DNA of 64,000 nt, from positions 41,062,766 through 41,126,765 of the forward strand of contig OX463848.1 in NCBI GenBank assembly GCA_949825065.1, given 5' to 3'. The notes beneath the pieces are model-generated. The model was not told the origin of the DNA and searched no databases. It saw only the letters and a program-made list of their open reading frames with translations. Below are positions 46,840 to 57,390 of this stretch, piece after piece; the stretch's first letter is position 1; each line of letters begins with the position of its first letter. The DNA comes from Odontocerum albicorne. Lineage: Eukaryota; Arthropoda; Insecta; Trichoptera; Odontoceridae. Position numbers and translations under genes: made by a program.

Positions 46840-47415
46840 AACTACGTCACACACTGGCACACGTTTGATTGTATTGGTGAATTTATTCCCGATTTTCACA
46901 AAATATCTCTGATGTGGCCGATAAGTTCTAATTATTATTAATATTATTTTTTCATTCAATGCGTAAATGTACGAGTATTACGGAAGAATACCTAAAATCT
47001 GAACCCAGTATTTATTACTAGTTACAACCCGTGAAATATTCACGGAAGTAAAACAAATTCTACATTTATGAAAATATATATTCATAAATATAGAATTTGT
47101 TTATATCTTTATTCGTATATCATTTATACATTGCCCCCTTTTACACCGGTTCAAAAATTGTTAACTAGGTATTTAAAATTCGTTCAGTATCACCGACCCG
47201 CCGAGATTCAAATTTCGAATTACTTTCGGAGAGAATCCAAGTATTCCCTGTCTCGCTCTCTTGTATTCAAAATTCAATTCTCGTATTCTTTTTTTGGCGA
47301 CAACTGTCGTACGGGCTTTGGCCTATTTATATTATGATATTTATAGAGATATTAAAGTTTTTAGAAGAAATGTGTAGTAGTTACACATCACAGGGAAGGA
47401 AGGGTTAATTTAACG
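46840..47415 (+). repeat. Element M1, copy 3, split by an insertion
   Basis: 46850-47020 and 47330-47415 are contiguous in copies 1 and 2. They read CACACTGGCACACGTTTG through CCCAGTATTTATTA, then AGATATTAAAGTTTTTAG to ACACATCACAGGGAAGG. The 47021-47330 segment is foreign to the element. Confidence 0.75.
47021..47335 (-). repeat. Repeat R3 inserted in M1, with a strong hairpin
   Basis: 47100-47335 is the inverse of 24700-24920 (TATAAATAGG near 47335). Beyond it lies a near-perfect palindrome: AAACAAATTCTACATTTATG at 47050 is mirrored at 47081-47102. A smaller one, CCGTGAAATATTCACGG, is at 47029-47045. Confidence 0.6.
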
Positions 47416-47419
47416 TAAG

Positions 47420-48025
47420 AAGTGGGTTGCAAAAGGATCTGAGATAGTCTGCATCGATTAGTTTTCTCGTTTTTATCGAGAATTTTCGTCAAAGGGGGAA
47501 GATCACATAAGATATATATAAACCTAGTAATGATGAATTATGTTATGTATTTTCTGCCTATGTTCAGTAGTTTTAAAGGGAATCGTTAGTCAAACGTATC
47601 CAAAATACACACTGGTATTAATTTCAAGTTATTTTTAAAAGCATTCAAAATAAAGTAAGAAAAAATTCCAATCTGAAGTTTTCATCGACTTTCTCTCAAG
47701 AAACACTTCTTTCTTCATTTAACTGACAACATCCACTTAATCCATGCAGACATTTCTGGTGTCTTCATTCCACCTTTTTTCATACATTGACAATCCACAT
47801 ATCTGACAGCACGCATCTCCACAGCATCAATGAAGATCCTATAATCTTTTTTATTACGAAACAGCATCTTAACTTATCTTTACAACATATAAATAAGAAT
47901 CAATAATTATGAAAAATCGTTTCTGGCAATCAAGCAAGAAAGCAAACTTGGCCACGATGTAACCAAAAGCAACGACTTATACACGTATCAACAAAATAGC
48001 AAATCAAAAAGTTCTTATGGAAAAT
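47420..48025. other. Anonymous DNA ending in a duplicated flank
   Basis: No gene. From about 47888 to 48027 the sequence (AATCAATAATTATGAAAAAT through TTCTTATGGAAAATA) is repeated directly at about 49130-49270, on the other side of the composite transposon. Confidence 0.5.
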
Positions 48026-48148
48026 AATGGGTCTTTCAAATTGAGCGTTTTTTTTTAAATTATTATTTTTTAATTTTTAAATAAAACAAACAATTTGCTT
48101 TGATTTCAAAATACTTTTTGTTGGTCATTAAAGTATAATATATGAAAT

Positions 48149-48440
48149 TTAAACACAAAAAACAATATTTGCCAAATGTCTATCTCTTGCAGCTCCACAG
48201 ATGTCCACTCTTTTGTCAAAATCTCCAATGACATTTTGGCATAATTGCGGTTCTAACTCACCAATAACGCGAATAATTTCGTCCTTCAGCTCAGGAATTG
48301 ATTGGGGGTCATTTTTATACACCTGGCTTTTCATGAAACCCCAGAGAAAATAGTCCAACGGTGTCAGATCACATGATCTTGGTGGCCAATTAACATTACT
48401 GTTTCCGGAGATTACAATACATAAAATAATTCTCAATTTG
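48149..48440 (-). pseudogene. Tc1/mariner-superfamily transposase C-terminus
   Basis: The minus strand reads VNWPPRSCDLTPLDYFLWG, FMKSQVYKNDPQSIPELKDE and then FDKRVDICGAARDRHLANI. The WPPRSCDLTPLDYFLWG block holds the third catalytic acidic residue of this transposase group. The first two catalytic residues are absent. A shorter second copy (PPRSCDLTSLDYFLWG) is at 48955-48872. Confidence 0.75.
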
Positions 48441-48509
48441 AACGCGTTGTTGTATTGTATACAACTCTATTTTTATAAAACTCATACATTATCGGGGTCG
48501 ACAGAGACG

Positions 48510-48870
48510 ACAGAGTATCAAATTTTCCTATCTCGACACACACATCTTTCGACTTTTCTACACCCAAACACATTCTCATACATCCCTTACGATTTTTCTG
48601 ACTTTTGATTCTTTAAAAATATCATTCACTTGATACAACCATGCTTTCTATGGTATTCCTCTGTCACGCCTTTTACTCACATTTGCACTGTATATTTGTC
48701 ATGTTAGTTCGTTCTACATGCTCATTCGTTCTACATGCTCAAACCATTCTACATTCGTTCTACATGCTCAAACCATCTCAGAGTGCTGTTATTCGTCTTA
48801 ATCAACCTTAAGTTCACATTCATTCCGTATTATGTCATACATTGTCATCCCATGTATTCTTCCTGACTTT
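48510..48870 (-). pseudogene. LINE RT C-terminal remnant (family D)
   Basis: It is collinear with 240-640 and 62030-62350 at the DNA level (ATATCATTCACTTGATACAACC, TTAAGTTCACATTCATTCCG, CATTGTCATCCCATG). A 20-30 bp stretch around CGTTCTACATGCTC is repeated three times at 48706-48775. It is decayed beyond a readable frame. Confidence 0.55.
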
Positions 48871-49269
48871 TCACGTAACCCCAGAGAAAATAGTCCAACG
48901 ATGTCAGATCACATGATCTTGGTGGCATATTAATATCACCGTTTCCGGAGATAACATTACATAAAATAATTTTCAATTTGAACGCGTTGTTGTATTGTAT
49001 ACGACTCCATTTTTTTAAACCTCATACATTACACTTCTTAAATGTTACAAGACTCAGGCAAGTTCGCGACGCCATCTCTGTTTTATCGAAGAATTAAAAA
49101 AACCGCTCAATTTGAAAGATCCTTAATAAATAAAAATCGATAATTATGAAAAAATATTTCTCGCAATCAAGGAAGAAAGCAAGCTCGGCCACGATGTAAC
49201 CAAAAGCAACGGCTTATACTCGTATCAACAAAATACCAAATCGAAAGGTTCATGCCTTTTTATGGAAAA

Positions 49270-50105
49270 TAGGTAATTAAAGTTGACCCAAAGAAAATTG
49301 AAATTTCTCTAGTTTTGGTTTTTATGTCTTTCCTCAGGTTTTGGTAATAAAATGTCTCGTCCGGTTGATCGTTGTAGTCGTACGTAAACCATTGTTAGCC
49401 AATCCCTGATCTTGACAAAGATTGTAGGAATTGGGTGAAATTTAACCCAATTCATGTAAGTTTTGGACGTTTGTGGTGAACTTTACGTTAATTTGTGGGT
49501 TAAATTACTGAGCACTTGAAAACAATTTATCAAACCTTCATATAACAATTTATTTTAAGATTTAAGGTTTACAAGTTTAAAAATACTCTCAAGAAGTTAA
49601 TTTAATGTCAATCAGATTAAAAATGATTGGTAAAGAAGATTTTAGTCATTTTAACAGTTCAATCCACTGCCTTTGTACCGCGGAAACTTTTTGCAAGTGT
49701 TTTATTTCAAATTAATATGTCTTGGAAGTTCACTTATGTTGTACTGTATTTATACAGTACTAGAAAGCTGTAAAAGAAGTCTTAAATGAAAACGCAACAA
49801 AAATCCGTAGTCAAAACTAAGTGGCAACAAAATGAAAATGAAGAAAAAAATCAACTTTGAATAAGCCGCGCGCTTGTTCTTCCATAGTGGACGGATTCAT
49901 TAGCTCACTTTATGGTCGTAAACCGAAATAAACCCATGCGCTTGATTATGATCGAGACTCCGGTATCCGATGCACATCCACTACAGTGAAGTTGATTATA
50001 GACAAGCCCTGAAGATGAAAACTGCAACGTTTTCGAAATGTTGGCATCTTAAGTAAGGCCACGCAGCATAAAATTCGAAAATGCCCTTTAGAAAAAACAG
50101 GAATC
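49270..50105. other. No supported gene
   Basis: Anonymous DNA. A trace of a SINE-A tail is at 49738-49795 (TGTACTGTATTTATACAGTAC, itself a short palindrome). At 49990-50060 a CCTGAAGATGAAAACTGC motif resembles the fold-back motif. Confidence 0.35.
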
Positions 50106-50109
50106 CCGT

Positions 50110-50180
50110 TTTCAAAAATATCTGAATTCGAAGAGGAATTGAACCCACAATTTCCGGGGTGGAAAACAAGAGGTTTATTA
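50110..50180 (-). repeat. SINE-A head, partial
   Basis: On the minus strand AAATTGTGGGTTCAATTCCTC fits box B. The box A side is decayed. Confidence 0.4.
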
Positions 50181-50264
50181 ACTAGTTCTTATGAACTAGG
50201 CGAAAGCTATCAAGTGAATTTCTTTAGAGTTAGTATCCTCGTATCTTATTTACAATCTCTTCAC

Positions 50265-51070
50265 GTCTTCTTCCCAGTGTCATGTCAGGTCCCCCCCAAC
50301 GTTGAATATCACCTGAGAGTAGACAACTTTGTCCCCGGCAATCCGAAATAGATCTCAAACCCCCTTTTGCTAGTCCAATTACGCATATTGCGAAGCCAGG
50401 AGATTTGCCTCCAGCCAACACCTCTTCGACCCTCTATTTTGCCTAGGATGATCAGGTGCTGTAATTTGTACTTTGCTCGTCCAAGTACAATACAAGTAGG
50501 ACACCTTTCGGATTTTAATATTAGTCAACAACTCTCTATCAGTTTTGGTTCTTTGAAGAACCCTTGTGTTGCTGACATATCCGTCCAGGGTATCCGTAGC
50601 ATTCTCCGGTGCATCCACATTTCGAATGCTTCCAGTCGGTTTTTAGGAACGTTTGTTCCTTAAAGGAGAGATGATGAGGATGATTGTTGATAAATAAAAA
50701 CTTGTCGAAATCGCAATATGCAAAGAGGAATTTTATTGACAAACGTCGGTATTTATAATGTTTTGGACGTGTGCGGGAATGCTCACGAGATATATCGCTG
50801 TCTCATCTTTACGCTTACAATATGTTTATTGTCGATGCGTAGGTAATCCTTTGTTTTAAGAGACAGCGCGGAAGATGTGTTGCTCTCTCCTTTCCTCATG
50901 GAATGCGGTCTCCGCTAGTGAGTTGAATGACCGACCGCGTGGACTTTGGCATTGTTTGTCTCGCATTGTTAAGGTGGCCAAAGGTCGTCTCGTGGGTTCA
51001 GTGACCGCGCATACAGTCGCCACAGGTTCATACTACTAAATCTCTTCCCACTCCATCTATAATACTTGTC
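50265..51070 (-). pseudogene. LINE family A remnant, split by a solo LTR
   Basis: 50265-50641 encodes on the minus strand NTRVLQRTKTDRELLTNIKI and decayed text as at 57390-57720. The homology resumes at 51025 with GGTTCATACTACT, exactly where it was cut, after the LTR 50642-51024. The GGTT at the break is present on both sides of the LTR. The RT core is missing. Confidence 0.7.
50642..51024 (-). mobile_element. Solo LTR, target duplication GGTT
   Basis: Same LTR as 12599-12979: on the minus strand it starts TGTGGCGACTG, has TATAAATACC (50757-50748) followed by an AATAAA, and ends TTCCTAAA. GGTT stands on both sides (50638-50641 and 51025-51028). Length 383 bp. The split LINE copy gives the empty site by comparison with 32760 and 57795. 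Confidence 0.9.
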
Positions 51071-52310
51071 AGAAATCTACCATTACTAAATAAATTATAT
51101 GAATTTGATTTATTATGTATTGCTGTTGAAATCTTTTTCCTCTACCTTTTTGCAGTTTTTGTGACAACCCAGATCAACCCGAACATTACAATTTTTGTTA
51201 TACTGCAAAGAAAATTAAATTTTAGTTCTTAAAAAAGAGCATTGCGCTGTCTTGCATCAAATTATTGTCGGCCCGATGGCGTTTAGGGGTTACTTTGTCT
51301 CATTTTCTTAATAATGCAAAAATCTAGGTAGACTTTAAAACTGTTTATAAACAAGTTTTAAGCTTAGCAATAAATGGACAACTCTTGCTAGGCTAAAAAA
51401 CTTGGTTGGATAATCACGAAACCTTGTGCCAGCTTTCTTTCACTGTTGAAAAAATCAATAAAATCTGATTAAACTTAATAAGGCTCGATTCGTTTATAAT
51501 GTGAATGTAGGGGGAGGCCAATAAAAAGATTCTATAAGCATTAAAAACTCATTTATGGATAAAGCCCTTAATGTTTGAAATATTTAGTGGTGGAATAACT
51601 GCGCCTTGTGGGACGTTTTTTATTACTAAATAGCACTAGAAAAAAATATTTTGTTACAGTAATATAGTATTATTTTATATATTACAATCTGGCGTGCTTA
51701 TTGTCATGTGGCAATCTTTCTCTTTTAATGTATTCAAATAACCAGTTCGGATAGGTTGAAGGGTTGTGATGGCCTTAGCCTGTCTTAAAATACGATAGAT
51801 GTACAGTGATAATAATAAATTATTATTGAAAGAAAACTTGGAGATGGCGGCATCTATTCTGATGACTGAGAAAATAAAAATTAAATGGTAAATTATATAG
51901 CGCCTTTTGCAGAGCAGACTCTCCTCTCCTCAGCTCTAGCTCAGAATTCTATGCTTTTTTTTTGACAGAGTAAAAATATTAAAAAAAAAAACAATTTGAG
52001 TGTAATGATAGAATGTTGGTAGCTGCAGTCATGAAATAAGGTTCTTACCCGCATCTACATATGTTTAGATAAACTTAGATTACTAAGGAAAAACGAACTA
52101 TTAAAAAACCTTTGTAGATCTTTCGATATGTGATGGCAATACATTTAGATTTAGGTGTAGTGTATGTGTGTTGTGTTCATATTTAATCATAAATCTTGAT
52201 AAGAGTTCCCAAAAAAGGTTGCCTTCAAGTGCTTCCTAAAGCTATACACGCCATCCATATCTCTAAAACTTGGAAGCATAAAAAATGTTTGCTGAAATAA
52301 CATAATGGAT
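51070..52310. other. No supported gene, small repeat traces
   Basis: Anonymous DNA. 51680-51745 is a SINE-A tail trace on the minus strand (GCCACATGACAATAAGCACG). At 51895-51955 a minus-strand SINE-B trace (AGAGGAGAGTCTGCTCTGCAA) is visible. Confidence 0.4.
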
Positions 52311-52311
52311 T

Positions 52312-52705
52312 TTTGTAATTTGTTTTTATCAAACATTGTTTATTCCACTTTTTATAACGGTATAACCGTAGCGGTTTCAAGGCTTTTACCGTTATAAAAA
52401 GTGGAATAAACTTTTTATAACAGGCATTAACGTTGTGGAGGTTTAAAGACATTGTCATTTAATTTATCAAACACTGTGTATTACACTTTTTTGTAACGGT
52501 ATAACCCTACCGGTTTTAAGGCTTTCCCCTCATCATCAGGGGAGCACAAAATAGTCTTGTTTATGCTCCCCTGGTGATGAGGGGAAAGCCTTGAAACCGG
52601 TAGGGTTATACCGTTATAAAAAGTGGAATAAACAGTGTTTGATAAAAACAAATTACAATGTCTTTAAACATCCACAATGTTTATGCCTTAACTATAAATA
52701 ATATA
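52312..52705. mobile_element. Fold-back FB7, one short hairpin plus a full element
   Basis: 52312-52410 is a compact hairpin of the family (CCACTTTTTATAACGG mirrored by CCGTTATAAAAAGTGG). It is followed directly by a full palindrome 52418-52705 with arms through CACTTTTTTGTAACGG, CCCTACCGG and CCTCATCATCAGGGGAGC. The end is TTATGCCTTAACTATAAA. Confidence 0.8.
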
Positions 52706-52840
52706 TAATGTATTCTGTTTTTTTATGAACAATTAATTAAAAAATCTGTTTTTACCCCTACTTAACATTTATAAAAAAATTAAAATATCGATCCAGTTGA
52801 AACATACGAGTATATATGGTTTTTAAATATTATTTTCAGA

Positions 52841-53370
52841 GGCCATAGTGATGCAGAGGGCCATGGAGAGAAGAATGTTAAATATCTCTCTGAGGGATAG
52901 CTCTTGCGATAGTGGTGCCATCGGGCGGTGAGGCTAAGTACTTATCGGACCGCCCTCGTACTTAACAAAACAAACATAAACAAAGAATAAAAATCATAAA
53001 TTCATTAAATATTACGCAACAATCCATCCCTTTGAAACCATGGTTTAATATAATAAGAATTAATAAGATGAAAGTATTTGTCTTGTGTAGATTACGAACG
53101 GTCCACTGCATGGTGGATAGTCACCTTTACAGAATGGGTATTGTGGAGAATCCCGTTTGCGAGTGTGGTCTAAACGATGAAACTAAAGAACGTGTATTTT
53201 TCGATTGTCCTTTGATTTACTTAAAAAGCCATATTTTTAGCGCGTTCAATGATTGTTGCGTTTCTTCTTTCTTCGAGGAACTTTTGCATTTATTGAACGA
53301 TTGTTACATTCTTAAAGCTTATTCGGTTGAAACTTTGAATTATCTAGAATTGTCATTTAAAAAAAATTGA
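52841..53370 (+). pseudogene. Non-LTR retrotransposon 3' end with CxCG zinc-like motif (family E)
   Basis: 52841-52910 reads EAIVMQRAMERRMLNISLRD, the QRAMER.ML..SLRD block found after the RT domain. After a break, 53032-53370 is open for 112 codons: INKMKVFVLCRLRTVHCMVD, HLYRMGIVENPVCECGLNDE, TKERVFFDCP, then FEELLHLLNDCYI. The CRLRT.HC....HL...GI...P.C.CG..ET.ER..F.CP pattern is the cysteine/histidine motif at the C-terminus of several LINE clades. The last codons VETLNYLELSFKKN lie in the first unit of the following tandem array. Confidence 0.7.
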
Positions 53371-53730
53371 AACTTTGAATTATCTAGAATTGTCATTTAA
53401 AAAAAATTTAAACTTTGAATTATCTAGAATTGTCATTTAAAAAAAATTGAAACTTTGAATTATCTAGAATTGTCATTTAAAAAAAATTGAAACTTTGAAT
53501 TATCTAGAATTGTCATTTAAAAAAAAATGAAACTTTGAATTATCTAGAATTGTCATTTAAAAAAAATTGAAACTTTGAATTATCTAGAATTGTCATTTAA
53601 AAAAAATTGAAACTTTGAATTATCTAGAATTGTCATTTAAAAAAAATTGAAACTTTGAATTATCTAGAATTGTCATTTAAAAAAAATTGAAACTTTGAAT
53701 TATCTAGAATTGTCATTTAAAAAAAAATGA
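53331..53730 (+). repeat. 40-bp satellite B, 10 units, seeded from an ORF end
   Basis: The unit is AACTTTGAATTATCTAGAAT followed by TGTCATTTAAAAAAAATTGA. The first unit is the 3' end of the family E ORF; the other nine are nearly identical copies, with only length changes in the A run and one TTGA to TTTA change near 53410. Confidence 0.95.
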
Positions 53731-53780
53731 TTTTATTATAATATATTGACTCGTATAATTGCATAATGTATTTAATTTGG

Positions 53781-55060
53781 TGGCACACATCAAACTAGTT
53801 TGGGTGGAATACCTATTTGGTAGCACACATCAACCTAGTTTGGGTGGAATACCTATTTGGTAGCACACATCAAACTAGTTTGGTTGGAATACCTATTTGG
53901 TAGCACACATCAAACTAGTTTGGGTGGAATACCTATTTGGTAGCACACATCAACCTAGTTTGGGTGGAATACCTATTTGGTAGCACACATCAAACTAGTT
54001 TGGGTGGAATACCTATTTGGTGGCACACATCAAACTAGTTTGGATGGAATACCTATTTGGTGGCACATATCAAACTAGTTTGGGTGGAATACCTATTTGG
54101 TGGCACACATCAAACTAGTTTGGGTGGAATACCTATTTGGTGGCACACATCAATCTAGTTTGGGTGAAATACCTATTTGGTAGCACACATCAAACAATTT
54201 TGGGTGGAATACCTTTTTGGTGGCACACATCAACCTAGTTTGGGTGGAATACCTATTTGGTGGCACACATCAATCTAGTTTGGGTGGAATACCTATTTGG
54301 TGGCACATATCAAACTAGTTTGGGTGGAATACCTATTTGGTGGCACACATCAACCTAGTTTGGGTGGAATACCTATTTGGTAGCACACATCAAACTAGTT
54401 TGGGTGGAATACCTATTTGGTGGCACACATCAAACAAGTTTGGATGGAATACCTATTTGGTGGCACATATCAAACTAGTTTGGGTGGAATAACTATTTGG
54501 TGGCATACATCAACCTAGTTTGGGTGAAATACTTATTTGGTGGCACACATCAAACTAGTTTGGGTGGAATACCTATTTGGTAGCACACATCAAACTAGTT
54601 TGGGTGGAATACCTATTTGGTGGCACACATCAAACTAGTTTGGATGGAATACCTATTTGGTGGCACACATCAACCTAGTTTGGGTGGAATACCTATTTGG
54701 TAGCACACATCAAACTAGTTTGGTTGGAATACCTATTTGGTAGCACACATCAAACTAGTTTGGGTGGAATACCTATTTGGTGGCACACATCAACCTAGTT
54801 TGGGTGGAATAACTATTTGGTGGCATACATCAACCTAGTTTGGGTGAAATACTTATTTGGTGGCACACATCAAACTAGTTTGGGTGTAATACCTATTTGG
54901 TAGCACACATCAAACTAGTTTGGGTGTAATACCTATTTGGTAGCACACATCAAACTAGTTTGGGTGGAATACCTATTTGGTGGCACACATCAACCTAGTT
55001 TGGGTGGAATAACTATTTGGTGGCATACATCAACCTAGTTTGGGTGAAATACCTATTTGA
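53781..55060 (+). repeat. 40-bp satellite C, 32 units
   Basis: The unit is TGGCACACATCAAACTAGTT followed by TGGGTGGAATACCTATTTGG, exactly 40 bp through the whole 1280 bp. The centre CAAACTAGTTTG is a perfect 12-bp palindrome. Variants TAGCACACAT, CAACCTAGTT, CAATCTAGTT and AACTATTTGG mark subtypes. The AACTATTTGG subtype recurs at about 54491, 54811 and 55011, that is 8 and 5 units apart. Confidence 0.97.
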
Positions 55061-55182
55061 AAAAAATAATACAACTTATTCTTCCCAGACTTGGAAACAA
55101 CAGCAATGCCACATCAATTTCTTGCCCGATGGAGTTCCTTGTTTCATCGTCTCGCCTGAATTTGGTCCTCAAACTAATTTTC

Positions 55183-57056
55183 ATCCCTCATCTCCCTGCC
55201 TGGCCGAAATACTTTGTGCCACAGATTTTCATTTCACATCTCTCTGCCTCGTCGAAATAATTGGTACCACAGATTTTCATCTCACATCTCCCTGCTTCGT
55301 CGAAATAATTGGTACCACAGATTTTCATCTCACATCTCCCTGCCTCGTCGAAATAATTGGTACCACAGATTTTCATCTCACATCTCCCTGCTTCGTCGAA
55401 ATAATTGGTACCACAGATTTTCATCTCACATCTCCCTGCCTCGTCGAAATAATTGGTATCACAGATTTTCATCTCACATCTCCGTGCCTCGTCGGAATAA
55501 TTGATACAACAGATTTTCATCTCACACCTACCTGCCTTGTCGAAAAACTTGGCCATAGATTTTTATCTCACACCTACCTGCCTTGTCGAAATACTTGGTA
55601 CAACAGATTTTCATCTCACACCTACCTGCCTCGTCGAAAAACTTGGCGCCACAAATTTTCATCTCATATCTCCCTGCCTCGTCGAAATAATTGGTACCAT
55701 AGATTTTCATCTCACATCTCCCTGCCTCGTCGAAATAATTGGTACCACAGATTTTCATCTCACATCTCCGTGCCTCGTCGAAATAATTGATACAACAGAT
55801 TTTCATCTCACACCTACCTGCCTTGTCGAAAAACTTGGTGCCATAGATTTTTATCTCACACCTACCTGCCTTGTCGAAATACTTGGTACAACAGATTTTC
55901 ATCTCACACCTACCTGCCTTGTCGAAAAACTTGGTGCCATAGATTTTTATCTCACACCTACCTGCCTTGTCGAAATACTTGGTACAACAGATTTTCATCT
56001 CACACCTACCTGCCTCGTCGAAAAACTTGGTGCCACAAATTTTCATCTCATATCTCCCTGCCTCGTCGAAATAATTGGTACCACAGATTTTCATCTCACA
56101 TCTCCCTGCCTCGTCGAAATAATTGGTACAACAGATTTTCATCTCACATCTCCGTGCCTCGTCGAAATAATTGATACAACAGATTTTCATCTCACACCTA
56201 CCTGCCTTGTCGAAAAACTTGGTGCCATAGATTTTTATCTCACACCTACCTGCCTTGTCGAAATACTTGGTACAACAGATTTTCATCTCACACCTACCTG
56301 CCTCGTCGAAAAACTTGGTGCCACAAATTTTCATCTCATATCTCCCTGCCTCGTCGAAATAATTGGTACCACAGATTTTCATCTCACATCTCCCTGCCTC
56401 GTCGAAATAATTGGTACAACAGATTTTCATCTCACATCTCCGTGCCTCGTCGAATTAATTGATACAACAGATTTTCATCTCACACCTACCTGCCTTGTCG
56501 AAAAACTTGGTGCCATAGATTTTTATCTCACACCTACCTGCCTTGTCGAAATACTTGGTACAACAGATTTTCATCTCACACCTACCTGCCTCGTCGAAAA
56601 ACTTGGTGCCACAAATTTTCATCTCATATCTCCCTGCCTCGTCGAAATAATTGGTACCACAGATTTTCATCTCACATCTACCTGCCTCGTCGAAAAACTT
56701 GGTGTCACAGATTTTCATCTCACATCTCACTTTCTCGTCGAAATAATTGGTACCATAGATTTTCATCTCACACCTACCTGCCTTGTCGAAAAACTTGGCC
56801 CATAGATTTTCATCTCACACCTACCTCCCTTGTCGAAAAACTTGGTGCCATAGATTTTCATCTCACACCGACCTGCCTTGTCGAAAAACTTGGTGTCATA
56901 GATTTTCATCACATACCTACCTGTTTTGTCGAAAAACTTGGTGCCATGGATTTTCATCTCACACCTATCTGCCTTGTCGAAAAACTTGGTGCCATAGATT
57001 TTCATCTCACACCTACCTGCCTTGTCGAAAAACTTGGTGCCATGGATTTTCGTCAT
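55183..57056. repeat. 48-bp satellite D, about 39 units
   Basis: The unit is TTCATCTCACATCTCCCTGC, CTCGTCGAAATAATTGGTAC and CACAGATT. Because 48 is a multiple of three and the unit has few stops, long frames are open on both strands (for example 434 and 300 codons with 16-residue repeats such as TDFHLTSPCLVEIIGT or FDEAGRCEMKICGTNY). Frameshifts at 55550 and 56790 and a stop near 56455 break each of them. The left part (55240-55500) is one subtype and the right part (56770-57056) another, with a 288-bp six-unit higher-order repeat between. Confidence 0.92.
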
Positions 57057-57059
57057 TGT

Positions 57060-57390
57060 CCTAGCTATCCATAATTCAAAATCAACATTACCACACTTTA
57101 AATTGAGTTGAAATAAGACAGTTAGGTGATCCCATTACCTAACTCACAAGTATGGAGCGTTTGAGGTTCAAGTGTGAATATATGGAAATACATTTTCTAG
57201 TTTATATTTAGTATTTAAGTCAAAAATGAAGTCGGGCCTATTTATGACGAAACTTACTTATGTCGAAATAAAAATGCTTTAAATAGCTTCCACCTTCCTA
57301 TCCTCCTACTCAAATTATATAAATGTTCGTTATATTTTAGTTTTTTAACAAAAATGTCTGCTTCCAAATTAGACCGCCCTTGAGAAGAAT
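57060..57390 (+). other. Anonymous, with a SINE-B copy at the end
   Basis: No gene. At 57355-57415 a SINE-B copy reads TCTGCTTCCAAATTAGACC, CGCCCTTGAGAAGAATCTGC and AACAGCGCTC. Confidence 0.45.

Larger units (their letters stand above)
48027..49124 (-). mobile_element. Composite inverted-repeat transposon, Tc1/mariner superfamily
   Basis: The ends are GGGTCTTTCAAATTGAGCG (48029) and the mirrored CCGCTCAATTTGAAAGATCC (49103-49122). Inside, in minus orientation, is the last third of a DDE transposase (48149-48440). A block of about 145 bp (48344-48490) is repeated directly at 48869-49030, and between the two repeats sits a family D LINE remnant. The N-terminal two thirds of the transposase are missing. 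It is dead, but its ends are well kept. Confidence 0.7.

Noticed and set aside
52920..52956. GC-rich inverted repeat GGGCGGT ... ACCGCCC as a terminator or regulatory hairpin
   Set aside because: A single seven-base stem within a decayed LINE junction; no functional context.
53781..55060. Regular repeats resembling a CRISPR array
   Set aside because: The repeats are directly contiguous with no unique spacers, and the DNA is eukaryotic.
55501..56805. Open frames of 434 (plus) and 300 (minus) codons with 16-residue repeats, possibly a repetitive secreted protein
   Set aside because: Both strands are open because the 48-bp unit is a multiple of three with few stops. Each frame is broken by shifts or stops within the array, and there is no signal peptide or unique flanking coding sequence.
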